A DNA stretch of 64,000 nt. It comes from Streptomyces sp. KMM 9044. GTDB taxonomy: Bacteria > Actinomycetota > Actinomycetes > Streptomycetales > Streptomycetaceae. The first letter of the stretch is position 1, and every line of letters starts with the position of its first letter. The translations under genes were made by a program, and so were the position numbers. Below are positions 17,385 to 26,036 of the stretch, in pieces. The notes under the pieces are model-generated. The model did no database searches and was not told the origin of the DNA. It saw only the letters and a program-made list of their open reading frames with translations. The DNA lies in contig NZ_CP113910.1 in assembly GCF_024701375.2 (NCBI RefSeq), forward strand, positions 4,960,001-5,024,000, given 5' to 3'.

Positions 17385-17416
17385 GGGTGCGGATCCTTCT
17401 GGGGGAAGGTCGTTGA

Positions 17417-18936
17417 TCAGGCTCCGAGTTGGTAATCCCGCTGTTCGGGGTAGGTGCGTTGGTGCTCGCGGGTGTGGTGGTAGGCGAGGTAGTCGTCGAG
17501 GTCTCCGTTGGCGTGGACGGCGCGGAGTTTGAGTACGGCTTCGGCGCTGTCGAGGCCCCAGCGGGCGCCGGTGATGTCGAGGCGGTCACCGATGAGGTGG
17601 CGGCAGGCTCCCTCGACGGAACCGGTCGCGATCGGCCACCCGTTCTTCAGCGCGATGTCGTAGCGGAGTCGGGCGAGGTGCCCGGTCAGGTAGCGGACAC
17701 AGGTGCCGACGGCCTCGCGCTTGGAGCCGGTGAGCTGGTCTTTCTCGGCCTGCGTGGTCATCTCGCGGGTGACGCGGGCGGCGTGTCCGTGCAGGATCGC
17801 GGTGAGTTTCTCCGCGGCGAAGGTCTCCGCGGCCTCGCTGCCGGCCGGGTGGAAGGCGTGGGCGGCCGTCCAGAGGTATTCCGCGACATGCACGAAGTCG
17901 ATCAGGACGTGGATCGTCGCCTTGCGCCGCCGTGCCTCGGCCTCGACCAGATCGAGTTGGTGGTGGGCGCCGTCGACGAGGACGAGCCAGGGCCGCAGGT
18001 GGCCCCGGTCGCGGTCGGCGGCCTGGGTGAACGCCTCGGCGATCACGTCGGCCGGGTCGTGGATGAGCGAGGCGGTGCACCACCGGTTGACCGCCTTCGG
18101 GCCGGGACTGGGCGTGCGCAGGCCGCTGCGGCCGCCCGGCGGGTGGACGATGTCGTGCGGACGACGCACGGCGGGGACGGTGTCGTGGACGCAGGCGATC
18201 GTCGCCATCCGTTTCCTGTCCGGTTTCTCACCCGGCGCGAGCCGGGCCTGTCGGCCGCGGCGCTTCTTGGCCTCGGCGGCCCGCCGGGTGGCCTCGCGCA
18301 ATGCTTCGGGCCGCATCACCACACCCTTGCCGTCGACCTGGATGACCAGGGGCATGTCGGCCGTGCACGCGGGGGCGATCTTGTGGTGGTAGAAGGCGTC
18401 GATGTCGACGGCGGCCTCAACGACCAGGGATTCGGCCCGTCGCTTGCCCAGGACCTTCCCGCACCGGTCGGTGATCGCCGAGACGGCCTGGTCGTAGGAG
18501 GAGCGGACCGCTTCGCGGACAGCGAGGCGTTTGATGCCGTGACTGTGCCGGCCGTGCGGCAGCGACAACCGCGCGTCCGCCGGGTGCGCATTGGCCCGCC
18601 CCGGCTCCGCCAGGCGCACCGGGTCACGGTCACCTTTCCGAACAGACAGGTCAGCTGCCGTTCGTGTCCCCGCTCGCGGTACGGTCGCCTCTCTCCGTCC
18701 GCACCGAGGACCGGCTCCGGCGGCGGGTGCTGTTCTTCGCGGACCGCGCGCAGATCGAGGTGGTCCTGGAAGAAGCGGCGCAGGATCTCCCTGCCGTCGA
18801 CCTCGATCAGACGCTCCACCGCGGCGTGGTCCAGCTCGGCGGTCTCACGCGCCGACAGCCGTGCTGCCAGCGACTTCACCGCCTCCATCGAGCAGGCAAA
18901 CGGGTCGGGGACATCGCTGGTGCCGTAGCGTTCCAT
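17417..18936 (-). pseudogene. ISKra4-family transposase, frameshifted
   Basis: The frame starting at ATG 18936 (MERYGTSDVPDPF) runs through LFGKVTVTRCAWR and then loses the family pattern. The pattern resumes in another frame as LAEPGRANAHPADARLSLPH near 18619 and continues to the end (VLVDGAHHQLDLVEAEARRR, LIDFVHVAEYLWTAAH, KNGWPIATGSVEGACRHLI). The switch near 18605-18620 fits a single missing G, so the enzyme should be inactive unless frameshifting occurs. Confidence 0.8.
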
Positions 18937-19017
18937 CCGGGCTCTTCTTCCTGATGTTCGTTTCGGTTCGCACCTACGAATGTAGGGAGAAGAGCTCCTT
19001 GAACACCGGGAGTTGAC

Positions 19018-19524
19018 CTACCTCACCGAGCCGGCTGCCGCCCGGTGGGCCGAGATGGTGAACTGCCCCGGCGCCTGTTCGGCCAGCCAGCCCCGCTCAA
19101 CCAGCCTCTTCAGCTTCGACCGTGTCGCCTCGATCTTCGAGGTCTGGGCGGGCAGCCCGATCCTGGGCACGATCTGCTTCGCCTGCACCGCCCCCGGCGC
19201 GTCGTCGATCACGTCCACGATGTCGCGGTAGACCGGCGGGAGATCCACGCTGGTCATCCCCTCCCGCCAGAAGGTCACGGTCTGCACCCCCACCACCCGG
19301 CCCCCGCCCACCGGCAAGGTCTCCGCCGGCGGCCGGGCCACTTCGAGGGCCACTCCCTCGGCCGCGAGTTCCTCCAGAGTCTCCCGCGTCACCGTCAGCC
19401 GATCCAGCCGGCCCCGCTCGGCCTCCAGCCGAACGGTCAACGCGGCCACCTCCCGCTCGAGTTCCTCCACCCGCAACCGCACCGCCGCCTGGCGTTCCTC
19501 CAGCTCACCGATCAACGAGCCCAT
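19018..19524 (-). CDS. ISKra4 accessory protein with coiled coil (168 aa)
   Basis: The N-terminal ~60 residues are a heptad-rich coiled coil (LEERQAAVRLRVEELEREVA). The C-terminal part looks like a winged helix (APGAVQAKQIVPRIGLPA, LKRLVERGWLAEQAPGQFTI). I recall such ORFs next to streptomycete ISKra4 transposases; it lies inside the inverted repeats here. A role in target or end recognition is inference. Confidence 0.6.
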   Translation of the reverse strand: MGSLIGELEERQAAVRLRVEELEREVAALTVRLEAERGRLDRLTVTRETLEELAAEGVALEVARPPAETLPVGGGRVVGVQTVTFWREGMTSVDLPPVYRDIVDVIDDAPGAVQAKQIVPRIGLPAQTSKIEATRSKLKRLVERGWLAEQAPGQFTISAHRAAAGSVR

Positions 19525-19627
19525 CCGGCACCGCCTCCTCTACCGCCACGGTAGACAAGCCGCCACCCCACCCACACCCGGATCAGCGAAACCCCAGCTC
19601 AACCATCCCTGGAAAGGATCCGCACCC

Positions 19628-20342
19628 GGCCGACATCGCATACGCCGCTGTGCGCGGCGCCATCATGGATGCCCGTCAGGCCGGGGACCTGCTTGCGGCG
19701 GGCTCCGGTGTCGGCTGCATGTGCTGGCTGCTGGTGAGGCAGGGACGGTTGGACGAGGCGGAACAGGTCGCCGCCCGGAGCATGGACGCGGTGGAGCCGA
19801 AGATCACCGGGGCCGAGCCGGACCACTACGCGGTGTGGGGCGGGCTGGCGATGGAGGCCGCCGCCGCAGCCGCGAGGAACAACCGTCCCGATGAGGCGAA
19901 GGAGTACCGTCAAGCCGCCCGGGTCGCGGCAACCGCCATTGGGACGGCGCATCGCAACGTCTCCCGGCACTGGTCCGTCTTCGGGCCGGTCACCGTCGCG
20001 GTCAAGGCGCTCGAAGACTCCCTGGTCATCGGCGACGCCCGCGCGGTAGTGCGCAAAGCAGGCGAGCAGGAGGAGCTGTCGCCCAAGGCGTGGAAGCGCC
20101 TGGGCAGGCCCAGCACCAACGACGGGAACCGCTTCACCCTCGATGTGGCGCGCGCCCACACTCGAACGGGAGACCTGTCCGCCGCCATGGACGAGTTGAC
20201 CCGTGCCAAGGAAGCCGCCCCGCAGTGGCTGCGGCACCAGAACAGTGCCGCCGAGACCATGCAGGAGATCCTGGGCAAGCGCAAGCGCACCCTTACGACG
20301 GAGATGCACGAAATGGCCGACTACCTGGGCGTTATTGGGTAG
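19628..20342 (+). pseudogene. C-terminal fragment of an XRE/TPR regulator
   Basis: Open from the ISKra4 end (ADIAYAAVRGAIMDARQAGD) to 20342. It has TPR-like helices (WLLVRQGRLDEAEQVAARSM, LARTGDLSAAMDELTRAKEA-like) typical of the C-terminal half of Streptomyces XRE/TPR proteins; the DNA-binding N-terminus is missing. It belongs to the same decayed AICE as the integrase fragment, where it would have been distal cargo. Confidence 0.7.
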
Positions 20343-20469
20343 CTGCCACGCAGCGTGGCAGTTCGTGAACCGATAGTCGCGAACTGTCATGGCTCCCAAC
20401 TGGGGTGACGATCAGTCAGTACCTACGGTCGGTGCGTCCACTATCAGTGACCCAGGCCGGGGGTGCCCA

Positions 20470-20844
20470 GTGAGCCAGCCCAGGAGCGATGCCGACCGCA
20501 TGCGTCGCAGAGAGCTGTACGACGCCGCGTCGGGCGGGGGAGGTCCCCGCTTACTGCCGTGGACCAGCCCGGAGGGGAAGCCCTGCTACCTGAGCACCGA
20601 TGGTCGGGGCTACCTCTCCACCCTCGCCGACAGCATCGAGACGGTGCAGCTCGGCATGGGCCAGGAACTGCTGGAGTACGCCCGAGAGGCCACGGCTCCC
20701 GGAGCGTCAAGTTCGTCGGCCACCGAATACCGGTGGCTGGCCTGCCGGTTGACCGAGGCCCTGGCGGACGCGCTCCGAGTAGCCGACTCGCGCGGGCAGC
20801 GCCTCCCGGACCCGGAAGAGGAAGAGGTGGACGAGGGTGCCTGA
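20470..20844 (+). CDS. Hypothetical AICE accessory protein (124 aa)
   Basis: GTG start; highly polar protein with PWTSPEGKPCYLSTDGRGYL, then an acidic helical C-terminus. It overlaps the next gene by 8 bp. I do not recognise the family with certainty; comparable small proteins accompany regulators of streptomycete mobile elements. Confidence 0.6.
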   Translation: MSQPRSDADRMRRRELYDAASGGGGPRLLPWTSPEGKPCYLSTDGRGYLSTLADSIETVQLGMGQELLEYAREATAPGASSSSATEYRWLACRLTEALADALRVADSRGQRLPDPEEEEVDEGA

Positions 20845-21124
20845 CTCTGCGCACACCGACGCACCGGTCCGCGACTTCGCACGGGGGCGCTACCGATTTC
20901 GCGAGTACCACGTGACCACCGTCCCCGATCCTCTGGCTCTGCCGGCCTTCACGGCGCTATGCGTCACCGGAGAGGAACACAACTGCGGTGCCACATCCGG
21001 CACCCTGCACACCCAGGACGAACTGACCCGCTGGATCGCCGAACACTGCGCCCGGACCGGCCACGAGCACTACGAGCAGACCGTCCGCGCCATACTCCGT
21101 GCCGAGCCCGGAACGTGGCAGTAA
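20837..21124 (+). CDS. Small conserved protein (95 aa) related to the 34228 gene
   Basis: 95 residues with TALCVTGEEHNCGATSGT, WIAEHCARTGHEHYEQ and a short tail. The spacing of Cys, WxxxHxxxTGH and hydrophobic residues matches the 76-residue protein at 34228 (CTAPDCGAESGP, WALRHTGRTGHDLF), so they are one family, which I associate with small Streptomyces proteins annotated as DUF7848. Function unknown. It ends 57 bp before attachment-like site E, i.e. at the distal end of an AICE remnant. Confidence 0.65.
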   Translation: MPDSAHTDAPVRDFARGRYRFREYHVTTVPDPLALPAFTALCVTGEEHNCGATSGTLHTQDELTRWIAEHCARTGHEHYEQTVRAILRAEPGTWQ

Positions 21125-21180
21125 AGTCCCCCTGCGCCGATACCGAGCCAGCGGCAGCACCATCGTGCGCCCCACGCTCC

Positions 21181-21202
21181 TGACGGCAGTAGCGACGGCA
21201 AC
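21181..21202 (+). other. Attachment-like site E
   Basis: TGACGGCA-GTAG-CGACGGCAAC, exactly 92 bp before CAC of the module 3 boundary (21294). The palindrome ATCTGCG-AAT-ACGCAGAT lies at about 21260-21276, with changes in both halves relative to the other modules. Confidence 0.7.
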
Positions 21203-21293
21203 ACCCACGGATTCCCCCGCACAACCACGGACACCAGCGGAACCCGAAACCGTCGCTGATCTGCGAATACGCAGATAGAGAGGGGTCGCATAG

Positions 21294-21620
21294 CACACGT
21301 ACTATGTGCTGGCGGGCGAGACTCCGGTACTCGTTCATAATTCTGGCGGCTGCCCTCCCGAAACCCTGATTCATTACACCGATGAAGCGGGCATGAACGG
21401 GATCGTGGGGAGTAAGAAGTTGAATGCCTCTACCAAGGAGGCGAGTCCGAAGGATGTGCGCTATGGCGATGGGCAATATCTCTCCGACGTTGCTCCTGGC
21501 GCCAAGACGTGTGCGCAGCTGTCGCGATGCTTCCTCGGGCACCCATTCTCTGGGCGACGATTCACTAATTACGTCGAGATTGACGTCAGAGGGCTGAATG
21601 TCGTCAAGGGGAGAGATAAT
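21294..21620 (+). pseudogene. Toxin module 3: HYD1-type ADP-ribosyltransferase tip, broken by an IS
   Basis: After an in-frame TAG the frame reads HTYYVLAGETPVLVHNSGG and then LIHYTDEAGMNGIVGSKKL, VRYGDGQYLSDVAPGAKT, YVEIDVRGLNVVKGRDN. The opening IHYTDEAG, the RYGDGQY(L)SD block and the VEIDV strand are the signature of HYD1-containing ADP-ribosyltransferase toxins. The IS at 21621 cuts the domain after GRDN. A plausible C-terminal end (TEGDFMKILGGNS) is found inverted at 23150-23191. Confidence 0.82.
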
Positions 21621-22640
21621 GAACCCTTCTCGGTAACGTCTCGTGACGGTTTGTGATCTTCGTTCAGGTGGTGCGGCCGTGTTCCATCTGGAGCAGGACG
21701 AGGGCGGCTCGGGCGATCCGGGTGATGCTGCCAGGGTCGAGGCTGACCCGGCGCAGAGCCTTGAACGTGACTTTGAGCAGGGCATTCGCGCGCTCGGCGA
21801 CGCCGTGGATGCCACGGATCACCTTGTTGAACGTCTGCTGTTCGAGGTCGAGTTCGCCGCCCTGCGGCTTCTTGGCCGGGTGGCGGAAGCCGTCGCCGGC
21901 GTTCTCGTAGCCGAGATCGGTCAGAGTCGGGATGTCCAGAGTGGCGGCGAGCCGGTTCAGCGCGCCGATCAGGCCGTGGGTGCGCGCGCAGGTGGTGTCG
22001 TGCTCGCGGCCGGGGCGGACCGGGGACACCCAGAGCGGCCAGCCGTCCGGGGCGGAGATGACCTGCACATTCCCGCCATGATGCTTGTGCTTCCCGGACC
22101 ACCAGAGATCTGCCCCGTTGGGACCGGGGGCGGCGACGCGGTCGGTGCGGATGACAGTGCCGTCCAGGTTGAGGTGGGTGTACCCGGCGGCCGCCGCCCG
22201 CTCCAGTGCGGTGGCCAGGTCCGGGGCGTGGTCGGCGAGCACGGTCAGCCCCTCGTGGAGATAGCGGTAGGCGGTCGGCACCGAGATCCGGCTGTCCCGG
22301 GCGAGTTGGGCCAGCCGGGTTCCGTCGACGAACCACCGCAGGACGAGGATCCCCTGCTTGAAGACGCCCAGGGCGCGGGTGTTCTTGCGGGTGCCGAGCC
22401 GGTCGCGGTGCTCGCGCAGGAGCCGGGCCAGGGTCTCGGCGGTCTCCCTGCCGACATCGAGCACGGCGGTGTAGGTGATACTGGTCAACGTGTGAAGCCT
22501 CTGGCCGTACGGAACTTGATTTTCGCAGACCTGTTCCTACCAGGGGCTTCACCCATATCTGACAGCGGGGCACTCGACGCGGTCCGGCTCACCCCGCACG
22601 CGGTCACGCACCGCAACCGTCACGTTGCCGAGAAGACCTC
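21621..22640 (-). mobile_element. IS5-like insertion sequence, family 1, copy 2
   Basis: 1020 bp, nearly identical to 14841-15860. Flanking triplets are AAT (left) and AGT (right), so there is no target duplication; the DNA on one side has been exchanged or inverted since insertion. Confidence 0.85.
21664..22488 (-). CDS. IS5-like family 1 transposase (copy 2)
   Basis: 274 residues, intact, same DDE motifs as copy 1 (HLNLDGTVIRTDR, PTLTDLGYENAG, VAERANALLK). Homologous recombination between the copies at 14.9 and 21.7 kb could remove or invert intervening DNA. Confidence 0.9.
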   Translation of the reverse strand: MTSITYTAVLDVGRETAETLARLLREHRDRLGTRKNTRALGVFKQGILVLRWFVDGTRLAQLARDSRISVPTAYRYLHEGLTVLADHAPDLATALERAAAAGYTHLNLDGTVIRTDRVAAPGPNGADLWWSGKHKHHGGNVQVISAPDGWPLWVSPVRPGREHDTTCARTHGLIGALNRLAATLDIPTLTDLGYENAGDGFRHPAKKPQGGELDLEQQTFNKVIRGIHGVAERANALLKVTFKALRRVSLDPGSITRIARAALVLLQMEHGRTT

Positions 22641-23153
22641 AGTGCCGCCGAGGCTTGGATCGCTCGGTTCCGTCGGAACACGAGCCACTGTCACTAGGCC
22701 CGAAAAGGAGTGTTCCATTATCAGCCTGTCCTGTGACGAGTAGATCCAGAATTCCGGTATCGAATCAACGATTTCCGCCACATGCGACACCATCGCTTCC
22801 TGCGATACATCCACGCTGGGAATCGCCAGACTCCCCCACTGAATCACAAGCCCCGAACACCCCCTCGCGAAGTCCCGGATAGCATTTTCTAGGTCGATGG
22901 AATCTTCTTCCTTCGACCAAACCACAAGGCTGTCATCCGCGTCCCTCCAGACAATTGAGCCATCAGAATCACGCGGGAAGCGCCCCAGGCTTTGGCGCTC
23001 GAACAGGAGATGTTCACTCAGATCCAGAAGGCGAACGCCCTCACACCCCACCCAGACTGTCCGCCGCGAACCCTGCTGGCCTGCTCGAATAAGACGGATC
23101 ATAGATCGAGGCAGGAGATCTGGCTTCGATCCATAAACTTCCTCAAGTGTCAT
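22620..23153 (-). CDS. Putative immunity protein of module 3, C-terminus fused to IS sequence
   Basis: ATG at 23153 overlaps a TGA that ends the toxin-like tail, as in other modules. About 170 residues: MTLEEVYGSKPDLLPRSM, RRTVWVGCEGVRLLDLSEHL, FPRDSDGSIVWRDADDSLVV. Acidic and cytosolic. The final residues (VFSAT) are read from the IS end at 22640, so the native C-terminus may be altered. It lies on the strand opposite to the toxin fragment it probably belongs to. Confidence 0.6.
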   Translation of the reverse strand: MTLEEVYGSKPDLLPRSMIRLIRAGQQGSRRTVWVGCEGVRLLDLSEHLLFERQSLGRFPRDSDGSIVWRDADDSLVVWSKEEDSIDLENAIRDFARGCSGLVIQWGSLAIPSVDVSQEAMVSHVAEIVDSIPEFWIYSSQDRLIMEHSFSGLVTVARVPTEPSDPSLGGTEVFSAT

Positions 23154-23191
23154 GAATTGCCACCTAGAATCTTCATGAAGTCACCCTCAGT
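23150..23191 (-). pseudogene. Inverted 3' tail of a toxin gene (module 3)
   Basis: Reads TEGDFMKILGGNS then TGA, overlapping the immunity ATG (ATGA). It starts at the end of IS family 2 copy A. Joining it to GRDN at 21620 keeps the frame; whether residues are missing between is not visible. Confidence 0.5.
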
Positions 23192-24200
23192 GAGCCTTTC
23201 CCAGTAATGGATCATGACGTTGTGTGATCGTTCAGATGGTGCGGTCGTATTCGAGTTGGAGCAGGACGAGGGCTGCGGCGGCGATCTTCGTGATACGGCT
23301 GGGGTCGAGGCTGACCCTGCGCAGGGCCTTGAAGGTGGTCTTGAGCAGGGAGTTGGCGCGCTCGCAGACGCCGTGGATGCCGCGGATGACCTTGTTGTAC
23401 GTCTGTTGCTCCTCGGTCAGCTCGCCTCCGGCGGGCTTCTTGAAGGGATGGCGGAAGCCGTCGCCGGCGTTCTCGTAGCCGAGGTCGACCAGGGTCGGCA
23501 TGTCCAGTTCGGCCGCGATGCGGTTGAGTGCCTCGACCAGCCCGTGGTGGCGGGCGCAGGTGGTGTCGTGTTCCCGGCCCGGCCGTACGGGTGAGACCCA
23601 GATCGGCCAGCCGTCCGGGGTGGCGATGACCTGCACGTTCCCTCCATGGTGCTTGTGTTTTCCGGACCACCAGAGGTCTGCGCCGTTGGGGCCCGGGGCG
23701 GCGACGCGGTCCGTGCGGATGACCGTACCGTCGAGGTTCAGATGCGTCAGCCCGGCTGCCTTCGCACGCTCCAGCGCGGTGGACAGGTCCGGTGCGCCGG
23801 CGGCCAGGACGGCCAGTCCTTCGTGGAGGTAGCGGTAGGAGGTGGAGACCGACAGGCCGTTGTCGCGGGCGAGTTGGGCCAGTCGGGTGCCGTCGAGGAA
23901 CCAACGCAGCACGAGCACGGCCTGCTTGAAGCAGCCCAGCGCGCGTCGCCCCTTGCGGGTCCTGGCCACGATTCGGTGGTCGCGCAGGAGACCGGCCAGG
24001 TGCTCGGCGGTGGACCGCCTCACATCGAGCACGGCGGTGTATGTGACACTGGTCGGCACGTGAGGCCCCTCGGTCGGATCTTTCTGTCGCAAGATGTTCC
24101 TACCAGGGGCCTTACGCCTGCCCGGACTTGGGGGATACCGCGGACCGCGCGACGCGCCTCCCGCTCACGGACGGTGGCCGACGGTTACTGGGAACAGCTC
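23192..24200 (-). mobile_element. IS5-like insertion sequence, family 2, copy A
   Basis: 1009 bp with terminal inverted repeats of the form GAGC(C/T)(T/G)TTCCCAGTAA. Flanks are AGT and ATT: no target duplication, unlike copy B. It separates the module 3 immunity gene from a toxin-antitoxin remnant. Confidence 0.87.
23232..24059 (-). CDS. IS5-like family 2 transposase (copy A)
   Basis: 275 residues from GTG 24059 (VPTSVTYTAVLDVRRS), chosen by alignment with the family 1 enzyme. Same HTH and DDE motifs (HLNLDGTVIRTDR, PTLVDLGYENAG, VCERANSLLK). Clearly a sister of family 1. Confidence 0.9.
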   Translation of the reverse strand: MPTSVTYTAVLDVRRSTAEHLAGLLRDHRIVARTRKGRRALGCFKQAVLVLRWFLDGTRLAQLARDNGLSVSTSYRYLHEGLAVLAAGAPDLSTALERAKAAGLTHLNLDGTVIRTDRVAAPGPNGADLWWSGKHKHHGGNVQVIATPDGWPIWVSPVRPGREHDTTCARHHGLVEALNRIAAELDMPTLVDLGYENAGDGFRHPFKKPAGGELTEEQQTYNKVIRGIHGVCERANSLLKTTFKALRRVSLDPSRITKIAAAALVLLQLEYDRTI

Positions 24201-24201
24201 A

Positions 24202-24273
24202 TTGTGCGAGGCAGAGCATGAAGCCGCCGCCGAGCACGACCTCTACAGCCGCAACCTCAAGGAGAACCGATGA
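24202..24273 (+). pseudogene. 3' remnant of a gene coupled to an XRE antitoxin
   Basis: The frame after the IS reads CEAEHEAAAEHDLYSRNLK and stops at a TGA overlapping the ATG of the XRE gene at 24270. Toxin-first, antitoxin-second coupling is the HigBA arrangement, so this is probably the end of a HigB/RelE-like toxin removed by IS insertion. Too short for certainty. Confidence 0.45.
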
Positions 24274-24608
24274 ACCACAGCGAATGGAGGACCCGTCGCC
24301 ACCGCCAGTTGCTGGGCGAGCACCTGGACGCTGACCCCGAGTACGACCGGGTCTACGAAGAGGCCGGCCTGGCCATGACGTTGGGCAAGGCCGTCTACGA
24401 CCGGCGTAAGCAGCTGGGCCTGAGCGAGGCCGATCTCGCCGAGCGCATGCACGTCGACGTCGATGACATCGAAGGCATCGAGACGGCCACCGAGCTGCCG
24501 CCCATCGCGGTCATCATGCGCCTGTCCCGCGCACTGGACCTCACAGTGGACGTGCACCTCGCCGGCGGAGACGAGCCCACCGTCACCATCGTCGCCCCAG
24601 CGGCCTGA
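24270..24608 (+). CDS. XRE-type HTH protein, probable antitoxin (112 aa)
   Basis: A helix-turn-helix occupies residues ~46-100 (GKAVYDRRKQLGLSEADLAE, EGIETATELPPIAVIMRL) behind an N-terminal ~40-residue helical segment (RRHRQLLGEHLDADPEYDRV). The extended N-terminus and coupling to an upstream toxin remnant fit a HigA-like antitoxin. Confidence 0.75.
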   Translation: MNHSEWRTRRHRQLLGEHLDADPEYDRVYEEAGLAMTLGKAVYDRRKQLGLSEADLAERMHVDVDDIEGIETATELPPIAVIMRLSRALDLTVDVHLAGGDEPTVTIVAPAA

Positions 24609-24622
24609 GGCGGGGAGGAATC

Positions 24623-24859
24623 ATGCAGGACCCGCCTTCCGCGCTCGGACGTGAGCTCGGGCAACTCGTCCACGACCGGCGCATCCAGCTCGGGCTGTCC
24701 CAGGCCGAGCTGGCCGAGCGGTGCGGGATGAAGCAGCCGCAGATCTCCCGCTTCGAAGGCGGTGGGACCGTGCCCACGCTTCCCCTCCTGCGCCGCCTGG
24801 CTCAGGCTCTCGGCGCCGACCTGACCATCAGCCTCACCCCGCACGACAAAGCCGCTTGA
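24623..24859 (+). CDS. Second small XRE-type HTH protein (78 aa)
   Basis: A single helix-turn-helix domain (LVHDRRIQLGLSQAELAERC, QPQISRFEGGGTVPTLPLLR). It starts 15 nt after the previous XRE gene with GGGGAGGA upstream. The two HTH proteins are related, perhaps by duplication. It may regulate the element or be a second antitoxin. It ends 45 bp before site F. Confidence 0.75.
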   Translation: MQDPPSALGRELGQLVHDRRIQLGLSQAELAERCGMKQPQISRFEGGGTVPTLPLLRRLAQALGADLTISLTPHDKAA

Positions 24860-24903
24860 CACGCATTCGGAATTCCTGGAATTCCCCAGGCGGTGTAGAC
24901 CGC

Positions 24904-24925
24904 TCACGGCAGTAGTGACGGCAAC
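24904..24925 (+). other. Attachment-like site F
   Basis: TCACGGCA-GTAG-TGACGGCAAC, one mismatch to the consensus, 93 bp before the codon equivalent to CAC of the module 4 boundary (AAT at 25018). The leader palindrome here is CCCGC-AAACTT-GCAGG-like. This is the only leader whose frame is not closed by a stop next to the boundary. Confidence 0.65.
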
Positions 24926-25027
24926 ACCAGCAGAATCCAGCGCACGAGCACGAATATCCGGCGACTGTCAAATCTCCCGCTGACCCGCAAACTTGCAGGT
25001 AGGAGCGGCCTGGCCTGAATACGTACT

Positions 25028-26036
25028 GAGCCCTTCCCAGTAATGGATCATGACGTTGCGTGATCGTTCAGATGGTGCGGTCGTATTCGAGTTGGAGCAG
25101 GACGAGGGCTGCTGCGGCGATCTTCGTGATACGGCTGGGGTCGAGGCTGACCCTGCGCAGGGCCTTGAAGGTCGTCTTGAGCAGGGAGTTGGCGCGCTCG
25201 CAGACGCCGTGGATGCCGCGGATGACCTTGTTGTACGTCTGTTGCTCCTCGGTCAGCTCGCCTCCGGCGGGCTTCTTGAAGGGATGGCGGAAGCCGTCGC
25301 CGGCGTTCTCGTAGCCGAGGTCGACCAGGGTCGGCATGTCCAGTTCGGCCGCGATGCGGTTGAGTGCCTCGACCAGCCCGTGGTGGCGGGCGCAGGTGGT
25401 GTCGTGTTCCCGGCCCGGCCGTACGGGCGAGACCCAGATCGGCCAGCCGTCCGGGGTGGCGATGACCTGCACGTTCCCGCCATGGTGCTTGTGTTTTCCG
25501 GACCACCAGAGGTCTGCGCCGTTGGGGCCCGGGGCGGCGACGCGGTCCGTGCGGATGACCGTACCGTCGAGGTTCAGATGCGTCAGCCCGGCTGCCTTCG
25601 CACGCTCCAGCGCGGTGGACAGGTCCGGTGCGCCGGCGGCCAGGACGGCCAGTCCTTCGTGGAGGTAGCGGTAGGAGGTGGAGACCGACACGCCGTTGTC
25701 GCGGGCGAGTTGGGCCAGTCGGGTGCCGTCGAGGAACCAACGCAGCACGAGCACGGCCTGCTTGAAGCAGCCCAGCGCGCGTCGCCCCTTGCGGGTCCTG
25801 GCCACGATTCGGTGGTCGCGCAGGAGACCGGCCAGGTGCTCGGCGGTGGACCGCCTCACATCGAGCACGGCGGTGTATGTGACACTGGTCGGCACGTGAG
25901 GCCCCTCGGTCGGATCTTTCTGTCGCAAGATGTTCCTACCAGGGGCCTTACGCCTGCCCGGACTTGGGGGATACCGCGGACCGCGCGACGCGCCTCCCGC
26001 TCACGGACGGTGGCCGACGGTTACTGGGAACAGCTC
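25028..26036 (-). mobile_element. IS5-like insertion sequence, family 2, copy B
   Basis: 1009 bp, almost identical to copy A, flanked by ACT (25025-25027 and 26037-26039). Removing it restores ACGTACTATGTACTCGC, i.e. the TYYVLA codons of module 4. It inserted at precisely the same codon position as the unrelated-family copy in module 2. Confidence 0.9.
25068..25895 (-). CDS. IS5-like family 2 transposase (copy B)
   Basis: 275 residues, intact, GTG start at 25895, same motifs as copy A with one visible difference (Leu/Val in RDNGxSVSTSYRY). Confidence 0.9.
   Translation of the reverse strand: MPTSVTYTAVLDVRRSTAEHLAGLLRDHRIVARTRKGRRALGCFKQAVLVLRWFLDGTRLAQLARDNGVSVSTSYRYLHEGLAVLAAGAPDLSTALERAKAAGLTHLNLDGTVIRTDRVAAPGPNGADLWWSGKHKHHGGNVQVIATPDGWPIWVSPVRPGREHDTTCARHHGLVEALNRIAAELDMPTLVDLGYENAGDGFRHPFKKPAGGELTEEQQTYNKVIRGIHGVCERANSLLKTTFKALRRVSLDPSRITKIAAAALVLLQLEYDRTI

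Larger units (their letters stand above)
17385..19627 (-). mobile_element. ISKra4-like insertion sequence
   Basis: About 2243 bp with perfect 14-bp terminal inverted repeats GGGTGCGGATCCTT. The two flanks are unrelated (integrase fragment on the left, regulator fragment on the right) and no target duplication is visible, so the IS sits at a deletion or recombination junction. It carries a frameshifted transposase and an accessory ORF. Confidence 0.75.

Noticed and set aside
18316..18936. Independent 206-residue gene
   Set aside because: It is the 5' part of the ISKra4 transposase; its tail after TRCAWR is out of frame with the family.
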